Assembly: GCF_009720825.1 (NCBI RefSeq)
Contig: NZ_WNKY01000050.1
Span: 1-44,415, forward strand
Direction: 5' to 3'
DNA from: Duganella radicis
GTDB taxonomy: Bacteria; Pseudomonadota; Gammaproteobacteria; Burkholderiales; Burkholderiaceae_D
DNA length: 44,415 bases
Below, piece by piece: positions 6,923 through 15,822 of this stretch. The notes under the pieces are model-generated. The model had not been told where the DNA came from. It worked only from the letters and a program-made list of their open reading frames with translations, and did not search any database. A program made the position numbers and the translations under genes. Position 1 is the first letter of the stretch. Each line of letters opens with the position of its first letter.

Positions 6923-9282
6923 TGACGATCAAATCCATCTCCCGCCGCCGCGTGCTGCGCGGCGCAGGCGCAGCGGCTGCCGCAACCGTCGGCAGCCTGA
7001 TGCTGCCACTGTCCGCACAAGCCGCCGCCCGCTTCACCATCAGCGACACCGATTTCATGCTGGACGGTCAGCGCCTGCAAATCCGCTGCGGCGAAATGCA
7101 CTTCGCCCGCGTGCCGCGCGAATACTGGCAGCATCGCCTGAAAGCCATCAAGGCCATGGGCCTGAACACGGTCTGCGCCTATCTGTTCTGGAACTACCAT
7201 GAATGGCGCGAAGGCCGCTTCGATTGGCAAGGCCAGCGCGATGCGGCGGAGTTCTGCAAGCTCGCGCAGCAGGAAGGCCTGTGGGTCATCCTGCGTCCCG
7301 GCCCGTATGCCTGCGCCGAGTGGGAAATGGGCGGCCTGCCATGGTGGCTGCTGAAGCAGCCCGGCGACGCCTTCCTGCGCACGCGCGATCCCAACTTCGT
7401 CAAGCCGGCCAGCCGCTACATGAAGGAAGTCGGCCGCGTGCTCGGCCCCATGCAGATCACCCACGGCGGCCCTATCCTGATGGTGCAGGTCGAGAACGAG
7501 TATGGTTTCTTCGGCGAGGATCTGGACTACATGCGCGGCATGAAGCAGATGCTGGTGGACGCCGGCTTCGACGTGCCGCTGTTCCAGTGCAACCCGACCA
7601 ATGCGGTGGTCAAGTCGCACATCGACGGCTTGTTCAACGTGGCCAACTTCGGCAGCGATCCGATGACCGGTTTCAAGGCGCTGGACCAGGTGCAGAAAGG
7701 TCCGCGCATGTGCGGCGAGTACTACTCCGGGTGGTTCGACACCTGGGGCGCGCCACACCGCCGCGGCTCGGCCGCCGGCGCGGTGGCGGACATCCAGGCC
7801 ATGTTGAAGGTCAACGGCTCGTTCTCGCTCTACATGGCCCACGGCGGCACCAGCTTCGGCCTGTGGGGCGGCTGCGACCGCCCCTTCCGTCCCGACACCA
7901 GCAGCTACGACTACGACGCGCCGATCAGCGAGGCCGGATGGACCGGCGAAAAATTCGCCGCCTACCGCGACGGCATCAAGCCCTTCCTGCAAGCCGGGGA
8001 AACGCTGCCGCCCGCGCCGGCGCCGAATCCGGTCATCGCCATCAAACCATTCACGTTGAAAGAATCTTGCGCGGTGGCCGCCGCGCTGCCGGCGCAGGCC
8101 ATCCGCGCCGTGTCGCCGCAACCGATCGAGCAGTACGACATCAGCCGCGGCGTGGTTTCCTACCGCGTGACGCTGCCCGCCGGCCCGGCCGGCACGCTGG
8201 AGGCGGCCAAGGTGCGCGACCTGGCGTGGGTCAGCATCGACGGCAAGCAAATCGGCACCATGGACACGCGCCACCGCCGCTTCAACGTCGACATCCCGGC
8301 GCGCAGCAAGCCGGTGACGCTGGAGATCCTGCTGTACACCATCGCCCGGGTCAACTTCGGCGTCGAGATTCATGACCGCAAAGGCCTGCACGGGCCGGTG
8401 CGCTTCAACGGCCAGCCGCTGGAGAACTGGGAAATCCGCGCCATCGATTTCGACGCCGACGGCGTGCTGCCGCCGCTGACATGGAAGACCGGCCGCACCC
8501 AGGGCGCCGCCTTCTGGCGCGGCGGCTTCGACGTTGCGCAAACCGGCGACACCTTCCTCGACATGTCCGGCTGGGGTCAGGGCATCGTCTGGATCAATGG
8601 CCGCTGCCTCGGGCGCTACTGGAGCATCGGCCCGACGCAGACCATGTACCTGCCCGGCCCGTGGATCAGGCAGGGCCGCAACGAGGTGGTGGTGCTGGAC
8701 CTGACCGGCCCGCGCACCGCGCGCATCGAAGGCGTGAAGGCGCCTATCCTCGACAAGCTGCGTCCGGAGCTGGACCTGGCGCGTCCGCCGAGCAAAGTGA
8801 AGCCGGCGCTGGAGGGCGTCAAGCCGGCGCACGAAGGCGAATTCGCGCAGGGCTCCGCCGTGCAGGACGTGCTCTTCGCGCAGCCGGTGAAAGGCCGCCA
8901 GTTCTGCCTTGAATCGCTGGACGCCTTCGACGGCAAGCAGTACGCCGCCGTGGCCGAACTGGCGCTGCTGGGCACCGATGGCAAGCCGCTCAACCAGTCC
9001 AACTGGACCATCGCCTACGTCAGCAGCGAGGAGTTCACCAAGGAAGACGGCGGCGCCCTCAACGCCATCAACGGCCAGGCCTCGGACTTCTGGCACACGG
9101 CCTACAGCGGCAAGGCGGCAACCGCGCCGGGCGCCAAGCACCCGCACCGCCTGATCATCGACCTTGGCAAGGACGACGTGGTGGCCGGCATGCGCTATAC
9201 GCCGCGCCAGGGACCGGAAGGCGTCACCGGCCGCATCAAGCACTATCGCGCCTACGTCGGCGCGGCGCTGGTGAAAGGCTAA
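6922..9282 (+). CDS. GH35 beta-galactosidase, Tat-exported
   Basis: A 786-residue glycoside hydrolase with a Tat leader (SRRRVLRG, residues 7-14, then ...LPLSAQAA). The GH35 TIM barrel follows: GEMHFARVPREYW, the acid/base motif VQVENEYG (Glu193) and the nucleophile motif CGEYYSGWFD (Glu266). A jelly-roll region comes next, and the C-terminal roughly 140 residues (LIIDLGK, GMRYTPRQ) look like an F5/8-type C (CBM32-like) binding domain. GH35 enzymes release terminal beta-galactose; here that fits galactan side chains of pectin or arabinogalactan protein. It is the last gene of the operon and overlaps the convergent AraC gene by four bases (9279-9282). Confidence 0.93.
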   Translation: MTIKSISRRRVLRGAGAAAAATVGSLMLPLSAQAAARFTISDTDFMLDGQRLQIRCGEMHFARVPREYWQHRLKAIKAMGLNTVCAYLFWNYHEWREGRFDWQGQRDAAEFCKLAQQEGLWVILRPGPYACAEWEMGGLPWWLLKQPGDAFLRTRDPNFVKPASRYMKEVGRVLGPMQITHGGPILMVQVENEYGFFGEDLDYMRGMKQMLVDAGFDVPLFQCNPTNAVVKSHIDGLFNVANFGSDPMTGFKALDQVQKGPRMCGEYYSGWFDTWGAPHRRGSAAGAVADIQAMLKVNGSFSLYMAHGGTSFGLWGGCDRPFRPDTSSYDYDAPISEAGWTGEKFAAYRDGIKPFLQAGETLPPAPAPNPVIAIKPFTLKESCAVAAALPAQAIRAVSPQPIEQYDISRGVVSYRVTLPAGPAGTLEAAKVRDLAWVSIDGKQIGTMDTRHRRFNVDIPARSKPVTLEILLYTIARVNFGVEIHDRKGLHGPVRFNGQPLENWEIRAIDFDADGVLPPLTWKTGRTQGAAFWRGGFDVAQTGDTFLDMSGWGQGIVWINGRCLGRYWSIGPTQTMYLPGPWIRQGRNEVVVLDLTGPRTARIEGVKAPILDKLRPELDLARPPSKVKPALEGVKPAHEGEFAQGSAVQDVLFAQPVKGRQFCLESLDAFDGKQYAAVAELALLGTDGKPLNQSNWTIAYVSSEEFTKEDGGALNAINGQASDFWHTAYSGKAATAPGAKHPHRLIIDLGKDDVVAGMRYTPRQGPEGVTGRIKHYRAYVGAALVKG

Positions 9283-10046
9283 ACCTCGCCCTTGCGCCCG
9301 GCCACCTGCCGGTACTGGCTGGGCGTGAGGCCGGTGGTGGCCTTGAATTGACGGGTGAAGGCGGAGTGGTCGCCGTAGCCGCAGGCCTGGGCGATGTCGG
9401 CCACGCTGGCATCGCCGTTCAGCATGCGCGAGGCGGCGTCCACCCGCGTCTGGATGATCATCTGGCGCGGCGTTAAATGGAAGATGCGCAGGAAGTAGCG
9501 CTCGATCTGCGCCACCGACATATTGGCGATGCGCGCCAGCTCCGGCAGCTGCAAGGGCTGGCCGTACTGTTCATGAATCACGTTCACCGCCGCCGCCACC
9601 TTGCGGTAGGCGGGATTCTTTTTGTCCGCCATCGCCAGATCGCGCGAGATGCCGGTCAGGCCGATGATGCGGCCTTGCGCATCGCGCAGCGCGGTCTTGC
9701 GCGTCAGGCACCAGCCGGGATCGCGGTTGGGATACAGGTGCAGTTCCAGCTGGTCTTCGATGTCGGCATCGCCGGCCAGCACCGCCATGTCCTGCGCCAG
9801 ATAGGTCTGGCCGAACGGATGGGCAAACACCTCGGCCGGCGTGCGCCCGATCAGCGCCGACTTGTGCCGCTGGCCGCAACGCTGGACCAGCGTCTGGTTG
9901 ACCACCACATAGCGCCCGCCGACATCCTTAACGAAGAACACCACATCCGGCAAGGCATCGAACAGCCCCTCGGCAAAGAACGGGTCGGCGATTTGTGCGC
10001 CGATCGCATGGCGCATGCTGTCAGTGTCTTTATGCATGCGGCCCAT
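9279..10046 (-). CDS. AraC-family regulator with N-terminal PAS domain
   Basis: A 255-residue regulator. Residues about 25-140 form a PAS-like sensor (LPDVVFFVKDVGGRYVVVNQ, then RDAQGRIIGLTGISRD), and residues about 155-250 are a double HTH of the AraC type (LPELARIANMSVAQIERYF and ADIAQACGYGDHSAFTRQFK). It is divergent from the hydroxyproline epimerase gene with an 83-base shared promoter region, so it is the likely activator of that operon, responding to hydroxyproline or a derivative (inference). The start is uncertain: ATGs at 10046, 10037 and 10016 all lack a strong ribosome binding site. The short intergenic region contains several GTGCA-type repeats that could be binding sites. Confidence 0.85.
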   Translation of the reverse strand: MGRMHKDTDSMRHAIGAQIADPFFAEGLFDALPDVVFFVKDVGGRYVVVNQTLVQRCGQRHKSALIGRTPAEVFAHPFGQTYLAQDMAVLAGDADIEDQLELHLYPNRDPGWCLTRKTALRDAQGRIIGLTGISRDLAMADKKNPAYRKVAAAVNVIHEQYGQPLQLPELARIANMSVAQIERYFLRIFHLTPRQMIIQTRVDAASRMLNGDASVADIAQACGYGDHSAFTRQFKATTGLTPSQYRQVAGRKGEV

Positions 10047-10129
10047 TGTGCACCATTATGCAGATTTCGTCACCCATCGTGCGCAGACGGTGCAAGACAT
10101 GGCGCGGCGCCCGGCCTAAGATTTATAGC

Positions 10130-11062
10130 ATGAAAACCATCTCCATCATCGATTCCCACACCGGCGGCGAACCTACCCGTCTGGTGACCGAAGGCGGCCC
10201 GGACCTCGGCAAAGGCCCGCTCAGCGAGCGGGTGGCCACGCTGCGCGCGGAGCATGACAATTTCCGTTCCGCTGTGGTGTGCGAGCCACGCGGCTCGGAT
10301 GTGCTGGTGGGCGCACTGCTGTGCGAACCCTGCGAACCCGATTGCGTGGCTGGCGTTATCTTCTTTAACAACGTTGGCTATCTGGGCATGTGCGGCCACG
10401 GCACCATCGGCCTGGTGGCGTCGCTGGCCTTCATGGGCCGCATCTCGGCCGGCCGTCACCGCATCGATACGCCCGTGGGCGTGGTGGAAGCGGTGCTGCA
10501 CGACGATGGCAGCGTCACCGTGGACAACGTGGCGTCCTACCGCAGCCGCGCCGCCGTCACCGTCGACGTGCCGGGACATGGCGCCGTCACCGGCGACATC
10601 GCCTATGGCGGCAACTGGTTCTTCCTGGTGGCCGATCACGGCCTGGAACTGGGTGTGCGCAACGTGGAAGCGCTGACCAGCTACACCGTAGCCGTGGCGC
10701 AGGCGCTGGCCGACCAGGGCATCACCGGCGACAATGGCGCGGTCATCGACCATATCGAGCTGTTTGCCGATTCGCGCACCGGCGCCGACAGCCAGAGCTT
10801 CGTGCTGTGCCCCGGCAAAGCCTACGACCGCTCGCCATGCGGCACCGGCACCAGCGCCAAACTGGCCTGCCTGGCCGCCGACGGCAAGCTGGCGGAAGGC
10901 GCGATCTGGAAGCAGGAAAGCGTGATCGGCAGCGTGTTCGATGGTTCCTACCGCGTGCGCGACGGCCAGCTGCTGCCGAGCATCCGCGGCAAGGCCTGGG
11001 TCAACGCACAGGCGCAGCTGATCCTCGATCCGACCGATCCATTCGTCTGGGGCATCCGTTGA
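10130..11062 (+). CDS. lhpA: 4-hydroxyproline 2-epimerase (proline racemase family)
   Basis: A 310-residue cytoplasmic enzyme starting at ATG 10130; the frame is open further upstream but the family N-terminus (MKTISIIDSHTGGEPTRLV) fits this start. It has both catalytic cysteines: Cys88 in MCGHGTIG and Cys237 in SPCGTGTSAK. With two Cys rather than Cys/Thr it should be a true racemase/epimerase and not a dehydratase. It would convert trans-4-hydroxy-L-proline to cis-4-hydroxy-D-proline. Proline racemase is the alternative, but the next three genes form a D-hydroxyproline dehydrogenase, which settles the reading. It is first in a tightly packed operon; its TGA overlaps the TTG start of the next gene. 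Confidence 0.9.
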   Translation: MKTISIIDSHTGGEPTRLVTEGGPDLGKGPLSERVATLRAEHDNFRSAVVCEPRGSDVLVGALLCEPCEPDCVAGVIFFNNVGYLGMCGHGTIGLVASLAFMGRISAGRHRIDTPVGVVEAVLHDDGSVTVDNVASYRSRAAVTVDVPGHGAVTGDIAYGGNWFFLVADHGLELGVRNVEALTSYTVAVAQALADQGITGDNGAVIDHIELFADSRTGADSQSFVLCPGKAYDRSPCGTGTSAKLACLAADGKLAEGAIWKQESVIGSVFDGSYRVRDGQLLPSIRGKAWVNAQAQLILDPTDPFVWGIR

Positions 11063-12165
11063 TCAATGCCGACGTGATCGTCGTTGGCGCCGGCATCGTC
11101 GGCGCGGCGTGTGCGGACGCGCTCAGCGAGCGCGGCGTGCGCGTGGCGGTCATCGAGCAGGACATCCCGGGCGGCGGCGCTACCGCCGCCGGCATGGGTC
11201 ACCTGGTGGTCATGGACGACAACGCCGCCGAACTGGCGCTGTCGGCCTATTCGCTGTCGCTGTGGAAGGATCTGGTGGGCGACCGCCCGCAGCGCCACGA
11301 ATACAGCGGCTGCGGCACCATCTGGGTCGCCGCCGACGAAGAAGAAATGCAGGCGGCGCTGGACAAGGCGCAAACACTGTCCGGGCACGGCCTGCTGTGC
11401 GAGGTACTGACGCCGGCCGCGCTGTACGCGCGCGAGCCGCAACTGCGCGCCGGCCTGGCCGGCGGCCTGCTGGTGCGCGGCGATGGCCTGGTGTATCCGC
11501 CCAAGACCACGCGCATCCTGCTGGACCGGGCGATGCGGCGCGGCGCCGTCACCAAGCGCGCCATCGTCACCGCGATTGAGGATCACGCCGTGGTGCTGAG
11601 CGACGGCAGCCGTCATCTGGCGCAGCACATCGTGCTGGCGGCCGGCGCCCGCTCGCGCACGCTGCTGCCCGAACTGCCGATCGAACCCAAAAAAGGACAT
11701 TTGGCCATCACCGACCGCTATCCCGGTTTTGTGAAGCACCAGCTGGTGGAGCTGGGCTACATCAAAAGCGCGCACGCCTCCAGCGGCGATTCGGTGGCCT
11801 TCAACTTGCAGCCTCGCCCTACAGGGCAGATATTGATCGGCTCCTCCCGCCAGTTCGACACAATCGATCCGGCGGTGGAGCCGACCATGCTGCAACGCAT
11901 GCTGCGCCACGCGGCCAGCTTCACGCCGCAACTGGCGGAACTGAACATCATCCGCACCTGGACCGGCTTCCGCGCCGCCACGCCGGACGGCCTGCCGCTG
12001 ATCGGCCCCAGCGCCGCCAGGCGCGGCTTGTGGCTGGCCACCGGCCACGAAGGACTGGGCATCACCACCTCGCTGGCCACCGCGCAACTGCTGGCCGCCC
12101 AGATACAGAATGAAACCACGCGCATCCCGTTTGCGCCTTACCTGCCGGGGCGCTTCCATGACTGA
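11059..12165 (+). CDS. lhpB: D-hydroxyproline dehydrogenase, FAD-dependent DAO-like subunit
   Basis: A 368-residue flavoprotein of the D-amino-acid oxidase/DadA fold. The dinucleotide-binding motif GAGIVGAA is at residues 10-17, and a C-terminal FAD-contact region includes GFRAATPDGLPLIGP and GLWLATGHEGLGIT. TTG 11059 is taken as start because it overlaps the previous TGA and places the FAD motif at the usual distance; the next in-frame start (GTG 11074) would crowd it. In known heterotrimeric D-hydroxyproline dehydrogenases this subunit oxidises cis-4-hydroxy-D-proline to pyrroline-4-hydroxy-2-carboxylate. It overlaps the following ferredoxin-like gene by eight bases. Confidence 0.87.
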   Translation: MINADVIVVGAGIVGAACADALSERGVRVAVIEQDIPGGGATAAGMGHLVVMDDNAAELALSAYSLSLWKDLVGDRPQRHEYSGCGTIWVAADEEEMQAALDKAQTLSGHGLLCEVLTPAALYAREPQLRAGLAGGLLVRGDGLVYPPKTTRILLDRAMRRGAVTKRAIVTAIEDHAVVLSDGSRHLAQHIVLAAGARSRTLLPELPIEPKKGHLAITDRYPGFVKHQLVELGYIKSAHASSGDSVAFNLQPRPTGQILIGSSRQFDTIDPAVEPTMLQRMLRHAASFTPQLAELNIIRTWTGFRAATPDGLPLIGPSAARRGLWLATGHEGLGITTSLATAQLLAAQIQNETTRIPFAPYLPGRFHD

Positions 12166-12421
12166 CGCACTGGTCACCCTCACCATCGATGCGCGCAGCA
12201 TCCGCGTCCACTCCGGCGTCACTGTGGCCGCCGCCATCGCCATGGCCGGCAACAGCGTCACCCGGCGCTCGGTCAGCGGCGCGGCGCGCGCGCCATTGTG
12301 CGGCATGGGCATCTGCCAGGAGTGCCGCGTCACCATCAACGGCCGTCCGCACCAGCTGTCGTGCCAGACCTTGTGCGCCGACGGCATGCAAGTAGTCACC
12401 GCCAGCGAGGGCGTGGCATGA
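12158..12421 (+). CDS. D-hydroxyproline dehydrogenase, small [2Fe-2S] subunit
   Basis: An 87-residue ferredoxin-like protein with the plant-type cluster ligands C48-x4-C53-x2-C56 and C69 (LCGMGICQEC ... SCQ). ATG 12158 lies inside the 3' end of lhpB (8-base overlap) and its TGA overlaps the next ATG (ATGA). Such tight coupling fits a stoichiometric subunit. It should pass electrons between the two flavoprotein subunits. It belongs to the same family as the small subunits of opine oxidase and hydrogen cyanide synthase type complexes. Confidence 0.85.
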   Translation: MTDALVTLTIDARSIRVHSGVTVAAAIAMAGNSVTRRSVSGAARAPLCGMGICQECRVTINGRPHQLSCQTLCADGMQVVTASEGVA

Positions 12422-13680
12422 AGCACTACGATATCCTGATCGTCGGCGCCGGCCCGGCCGGGCTGGCGGCGGCGCATGCGGCCGCCGCGCAGGGCGCGCA
12501 CGTCGGCATCATCGACGACAACCCGCTGGCCGGCGGCCAGATCTGGCGCGGCGGCCCGGACCTGCAAGCCGACGCGCGCGCGCCGCGGCTATGGCAAGCC
12601 TTGCGCGATGCCGACAACGTCGAATTCATGCCGCGGACGCGCGTGATGTACGCGCCGGAGCCCAATCACCTGCTGGTGCAAACACCGGAAGCGGCGCTCA
12701 CGCTGCACTACAAGAAACTGATCCTGGCCACCGGCGCGCGCGAGCGTCTGCTGCCCTTTCCCGGCTGGACGCTGCCCGGCGTGACCGGCGCCGGCGGCCT
12801 GCAAGCGCTGTCCAAGGGCGGCTATCCGCTGGAAGGCAAACGCGTGGTGGTGGCCGGCAGCGGCCCGCTGCTGTTGGCGGCGGCCGCCACGTTGAAAAAC
12901 AAGGGTGCGCAGATCGTCGCCATCATCGAGCAGGCGCGCATGCCGTCGCTGCTGCGCTTTGGCGCCGGCCTGCTGGCGACGCCGTCCAGGATCACGCAAC
13001 TGTTGCAACTGACGACGCAACTGAGCGGCGTGCCTTACCTGCACAACAGCTACGTGCACTCGGCGCACGGCGACGGCTCGCTGCAATCGGTCCAGGTGCA
13101 GCGCGGCGGCGCGCGCGACCAGGAAACCCTGCAATGCGACTTCCTCGCCTGCGGCTACGGCTTGCTGCCGAACGTGGAACTGGCACAGGCGCTGGGCTGC
13201 GCCACCGGCAGCGTCCATGGACAGGTGGCGGTGACGGTGGATGAATGGCAAAAAACCTCGGTGCCCGACATTTACTGCGCCGGCGAAGGCACCGGCGTGG
13301 GCGGCGTCGACCTGTCGCTGGCCGAAGGCCGCATCGCCGGCCTGGCCGCCAGCGGGCAGATGACACAGGCGCAGCAAGCGTTTTCCATCCGCGCGCGCTG
13401 GCGGAAATTCGCCGCCCGCCTGGCGCGCGCCTTTGTGCTGCGTGAGGAAGTGCGCACGCTGGCCGGCGACGACACCATCGTCTGCCGCTGCGAAGACGTC
13501 TGCCACGGCGAGCTGCGCACCCACACCGGCTGGCGCAGCGCCAAGCTGCAAACCCGCTGCGGCATGGGCCCGTGCCAGGGCCGCATCTGCGGCGGCGCCA
13601 CCGAGATCCTTTATGGCTGGCGTCCGGACGCGGTGCGCATGCCGATCTCGCCGACGCGCATCTCCAGCATCATCGATTAA
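12418..13680 (+). CDS. D-hydroxyproline dehydrogenase, large FAD/NAD-type subunit with BFD-like Fe-S domain
   Basis: A 420-residue pyridine-nucleotide-disulfide-type flavoprotein: N-terminal FAD motif GAGPAGLA (residues 10-17), a second nucleotide-binding motif VVVAGSGPLLLAAA near residue 145, and a GEGTGVGGVDLSLAEGRIAG segment. The C-terminal cysteine-rich BFD-like domain has Cys356-R-Cys358 and Cys381-GMGP-Cys386. It resembles the alpha subunit of opine oxidase and heterotrimeric D-hydroxyproline dehydrogenase. It completes the operon and overlaps the convergent LacI gene by four bases. The later pathway enzymes (hydroxy-pyrroline carboxylate deaminase and ketoglutarate semialdehyde dehydrogenase) are not in this window. 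Confidence 0.86.
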   Translation: MKHYDILIVGAGPAGLAAAHAAAAQGAHVGIIDDNPLAGGQIWRGGPDLQADARAPRLWQALRDADNVEFMPRTRVMYAPEPNHLLVQTPEAALTLHYKKLILATGARERLLPFPGWTLPGVTGAGGLQALSKGGYPLEGKRVVVAGSGPLLLAAAATLKNKGAQIVAIIEQARMPSLLRFGAGLLATPSRITQLLQLTTQLSGVPYLHNSYVHSAHGDGSLQSVQVQRGGARDQETLQCDFLACGYGLLPNVELAQALGCATGSVHGQVAVTVDEWQKTSVPDIYCAGEGTGVGGVDLSLAEGRIAGLAASGQMTQAQQAFSIRARWRKFAARLARAFVLREEVRTLAGDDTIVCRCEDVCHGELRTHTGWRSAKLQTRCGMGPCQGRICGGATEILYGWRPDAVRMPISPTRISSIID

Positions 13681-14669
13681 GAACGCTTGATGGTCGAGCC
13701 GCGCAGTATCAGTTGCGGCTCGATCATGGTGGTGGTCGACGGCGCCTTGCCGTCGATGGTGGCGATCAGTTTTTCCATCGCCGCCGCGCCCATGCGCTCG
13801 CTCTGCAAATCGACCGTGGTCAAAGGCGGGGAAGTATATAAACCGTATTGAATATTATCGAAGCCCGCCACCGAAATATCTTCCGGCAGCTTGAAGCCCA
13901 GGGTCTGCGCCGCTTTCATGAAGCCCAGCGCCATCAGGTCGTTGTAGCAGATCAGCGCATCGGGATGCTCGGCGCCCAGCATGATGGCCGAGCAAACGCG
14001 CTCGCCCTCGGCCGACGTCGGCGCCTCGCCTTCATGAATGGTCAGCTCCAGTCCCTGCGACGCCAGGCATTCGCGGATACCGCCCAGCCGCTCCTCGTCG
14101 CGGCGCGAGCGCGGGAAGCTCAGGTAGGAGATGCGCTTGTGACCCAGCGATACCAGATGGCGCGTCAGCATGTAGGCGCCGCGGTGGTCGTCGCTGATCA
14201 CCCACGGGATCTCCAGCCGGTTCAAACGGCCGAAGAACACCAGCGGCTTGCCCAGCTCCGTCATCCAGTCCATTTCCGATTCCAGCATGCGTGAGAACAC
14301 GATCATGCCATCCACCCGGCGGCTCAGCGCTTCCAGCAACGGCCGCTCGCGGCCCGGGTTCTCTTCCGTATCGACCAGCAGCAGCGTGTAGCCATGCGCC
14401 AGCGCCACGCGGTTGGCGCCCTTGACGATGCTGGTGAAGTGCGGATTGCTGACGTCCAGCACCGACAGGCCGATGCTCTTGGTGCGGCCGGTGATCATGG
14501 ACGCCGCCAGCGGATTGGAACGGTAGCCCAGCTTGGCAATCACTTCCGTGATGGTCGCCTCCACCGCCGGCGAGAACCGCTGCGCGCCGTTGACGAACTT
14601 GGAGACGGTGGCAGTCGAAACCCCGGCGGCGGCGGCCACGTCACGGATGGTTGCTACATTTTTTTTCAT
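13677..14669 (-). CDS. LacI-family transcriptional regulator
   Basis: A 330-residue repressor. The N-terminal HTH is classic (ATIRDVAAAAGVSTATVSKF, residues 6-25) with the hinge at ...GYRSNPLAASM. A periplasmic-binding-protein-like sugar-sensing core follows (NPHFTSIVKGANRVA, DALICYNDLMALGF, ISVAGFDNIQ). It is probably the local regulator of the carbohydrate operon and/or the epimerase-transporter pair just upstream on the same strand. The AAAACGTTTT palindrome before the TonB receptor is the best operator candidate I see. The 70-base gap to the aldose epimerase gene shows no clear terminator, so it may be co-transcribed with it. Confidence 0.9.
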   Translation of the reverse strand: MKKNVATIRDVAAAAGVSTATVSKFVNGAQRFSPAVEATITEVIAKLGYRSNPLAASMITGRTKSIGLSVLDVSNPHFTSIVKGANRVALAHGYTLLLVDTEENPGRERPLLEALSRRVDGMIVFSRMLESEMDWMTELGKPLVFFGRLNRLEIPWVISDDHRGAYMLTRHLVSLGHKRISYLSFPRSRRDEERLGGIRECLASQGLELTIHEGEAPTSAEGERVCSAIMLGAEHPDALICYNDLMALGFMKAAQTLGFKLPEDISVAGFDNIQYGLYTSPPLTTVDLQSERMGAAAMEKLIATIDGKAPSTTTMIEPQLILRGSTIKRS

Positions 14670-14739
14670 GTTCAGACGGTCGGGATGCGTGGCGGCGGCT
14701 GCGCCAAAGCGACAATCTTATCATGACGGCATGACCAAC

Positions 14740-15822
14740 CTAGTCGGCGGCAAAGCTAAAACTGGTGCGGGAACGGTACACCTGCCCCGGATACAACGCC
14801 GTGCCGGGGAAATTGGCGTGGTTGGGACTGTCCGGCAGGTGCTGGGTTTCAAAGGCGAAGGCGCCGTAGCGCTGGTAGGCCACGCCCTCGCTGCCGGTCT
14901 CGCCGCCATTGAAGCCGTTGACGGTGTACAGCTGCACCGACGGCTCGCTGGTGCTGACCTCCATGCGCAGGCCGCCGCCCCACACCGTCGCCACCGGCGC
15001 GTAGGCGCCGTCCGGCTTGGAGAAGACCAGGCTGTGGTCATAGCCGCCCGGCACCGACGGCAGGCGGTCGTGCACGCTGGCGGCCTGGCGGAAATCGAAC
15101 GGCGTGCCCGCCACGTCCAGCATCGCGCCGGACGGAATGCGCATGGCATCGGTTTCCAGATAGCGGTCGGCGGCGATCCGGAAGCGGTGGCCTTCCAGCG
15201 TGTTGGCGGCCGCGCCGGCCAGGTTGAAATAAACGTGGTTGGTCAGGTTGTGCACCGTCGGCGCCGACGTGCGGGCCTCGTACTCGATGCGGAATTCGTC
15301 ACTGTTGCGCAACAGGCGGTAGGTGACGCTGATGTCCATCGCGCCGGGGAAGTTCTGGTCGCCGTCGGGACTGTGCAGGCGGTAGATGGAACCCAGCGAC
15401 TCGGCCTCGTTGAAATCCTCGCGCCGCCATACGCGCTTGTCGTAGGGGGCGGGGTCGCCGTGGATGGCCATGCCGCGGTTGTTGGGGACCAGCTGCACGG
15501 TCTTGCCGTCCAGCGTGTAGCGCGCGTTGGCGATGCGCCCGGCGTAGCGGCCGATGATGGCGCCGTAGCGGCCGCGCGTGCGCTCGAACGCCGCCAGGTC
15601 GGGCAGCGACAGGATCACGTTGCGGCCCGCCACCTGCGCCTGGATCAGCGTGGCGCCGTAGTCGATGTAGGCCAGCCGCATGCCGCGCGCGTTTTCCAGC
15701 GTGACCTTTTGCACCGGCTGGCCGGACTGCGTGACGCCATAGGCCTCGGCGCGGATGCCGCTGGCAGCCGTGGCGCAGGCGGAGGCCGCGAGCAACGCGG
15801 CCAGTAGCGTCAGGCGCTTCAC
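14740..15822 (-). CDS. aldose 1-epimerase (galactose mutarotase family), exported
   Basis: A 360-residue enzyme of the GalM fold with an N-terminal signal (KRLTLLAALLAASACATA), either a lipobox-like A-S-A-C or a normal cleavage, so it is periplasmic or lipid-anchored. Family motifs: GATLIQAQV, GRYAGRIANARY, NNRGMAIHGD, HNLTNHVYFNLAG (catalytic His) and FAFETQHLPDSPNH (catalytic Glu). It interconverts alpha and beta anomers of free hexoses, useful for sugars released by GH35. The GTG start at 15822 was chosen because it overlaps the transporter's TGA (GTGA), indicating coupling. Confidence 0.88.
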   Translation of the reverse strand: MKRLTLLAALLAASACATAASGIRAEAYGVTQSGQPVQKVTLENARGMRLAYIDYGATLIQAQVAGRNVILSLPDLAAFERTRGRYGAIIGRYAGRIANARYTLDGKTVQLVPNNRGMAIHGDPAPYDKRVWRREDFNEAESLGSIYRLHSPDGDQNFPGAMDISVTYRLLRNSDEFRIEYEARTSAPTVHNLTNHVYFNLAGAAANTLEGHRFRIAADRYLETDAMRIPSGAMLDVAGTPFDFRQAASVHDRLPSVPGGYDHSLVFSKPDGAYAPVATVWGGGLRMEVSTSEPSVQLYTVNGFNGGETGSEGVAYQRYGAFAFETQHLPDSPNHANFPGTALYPGQVYRSRTSFSFAAD

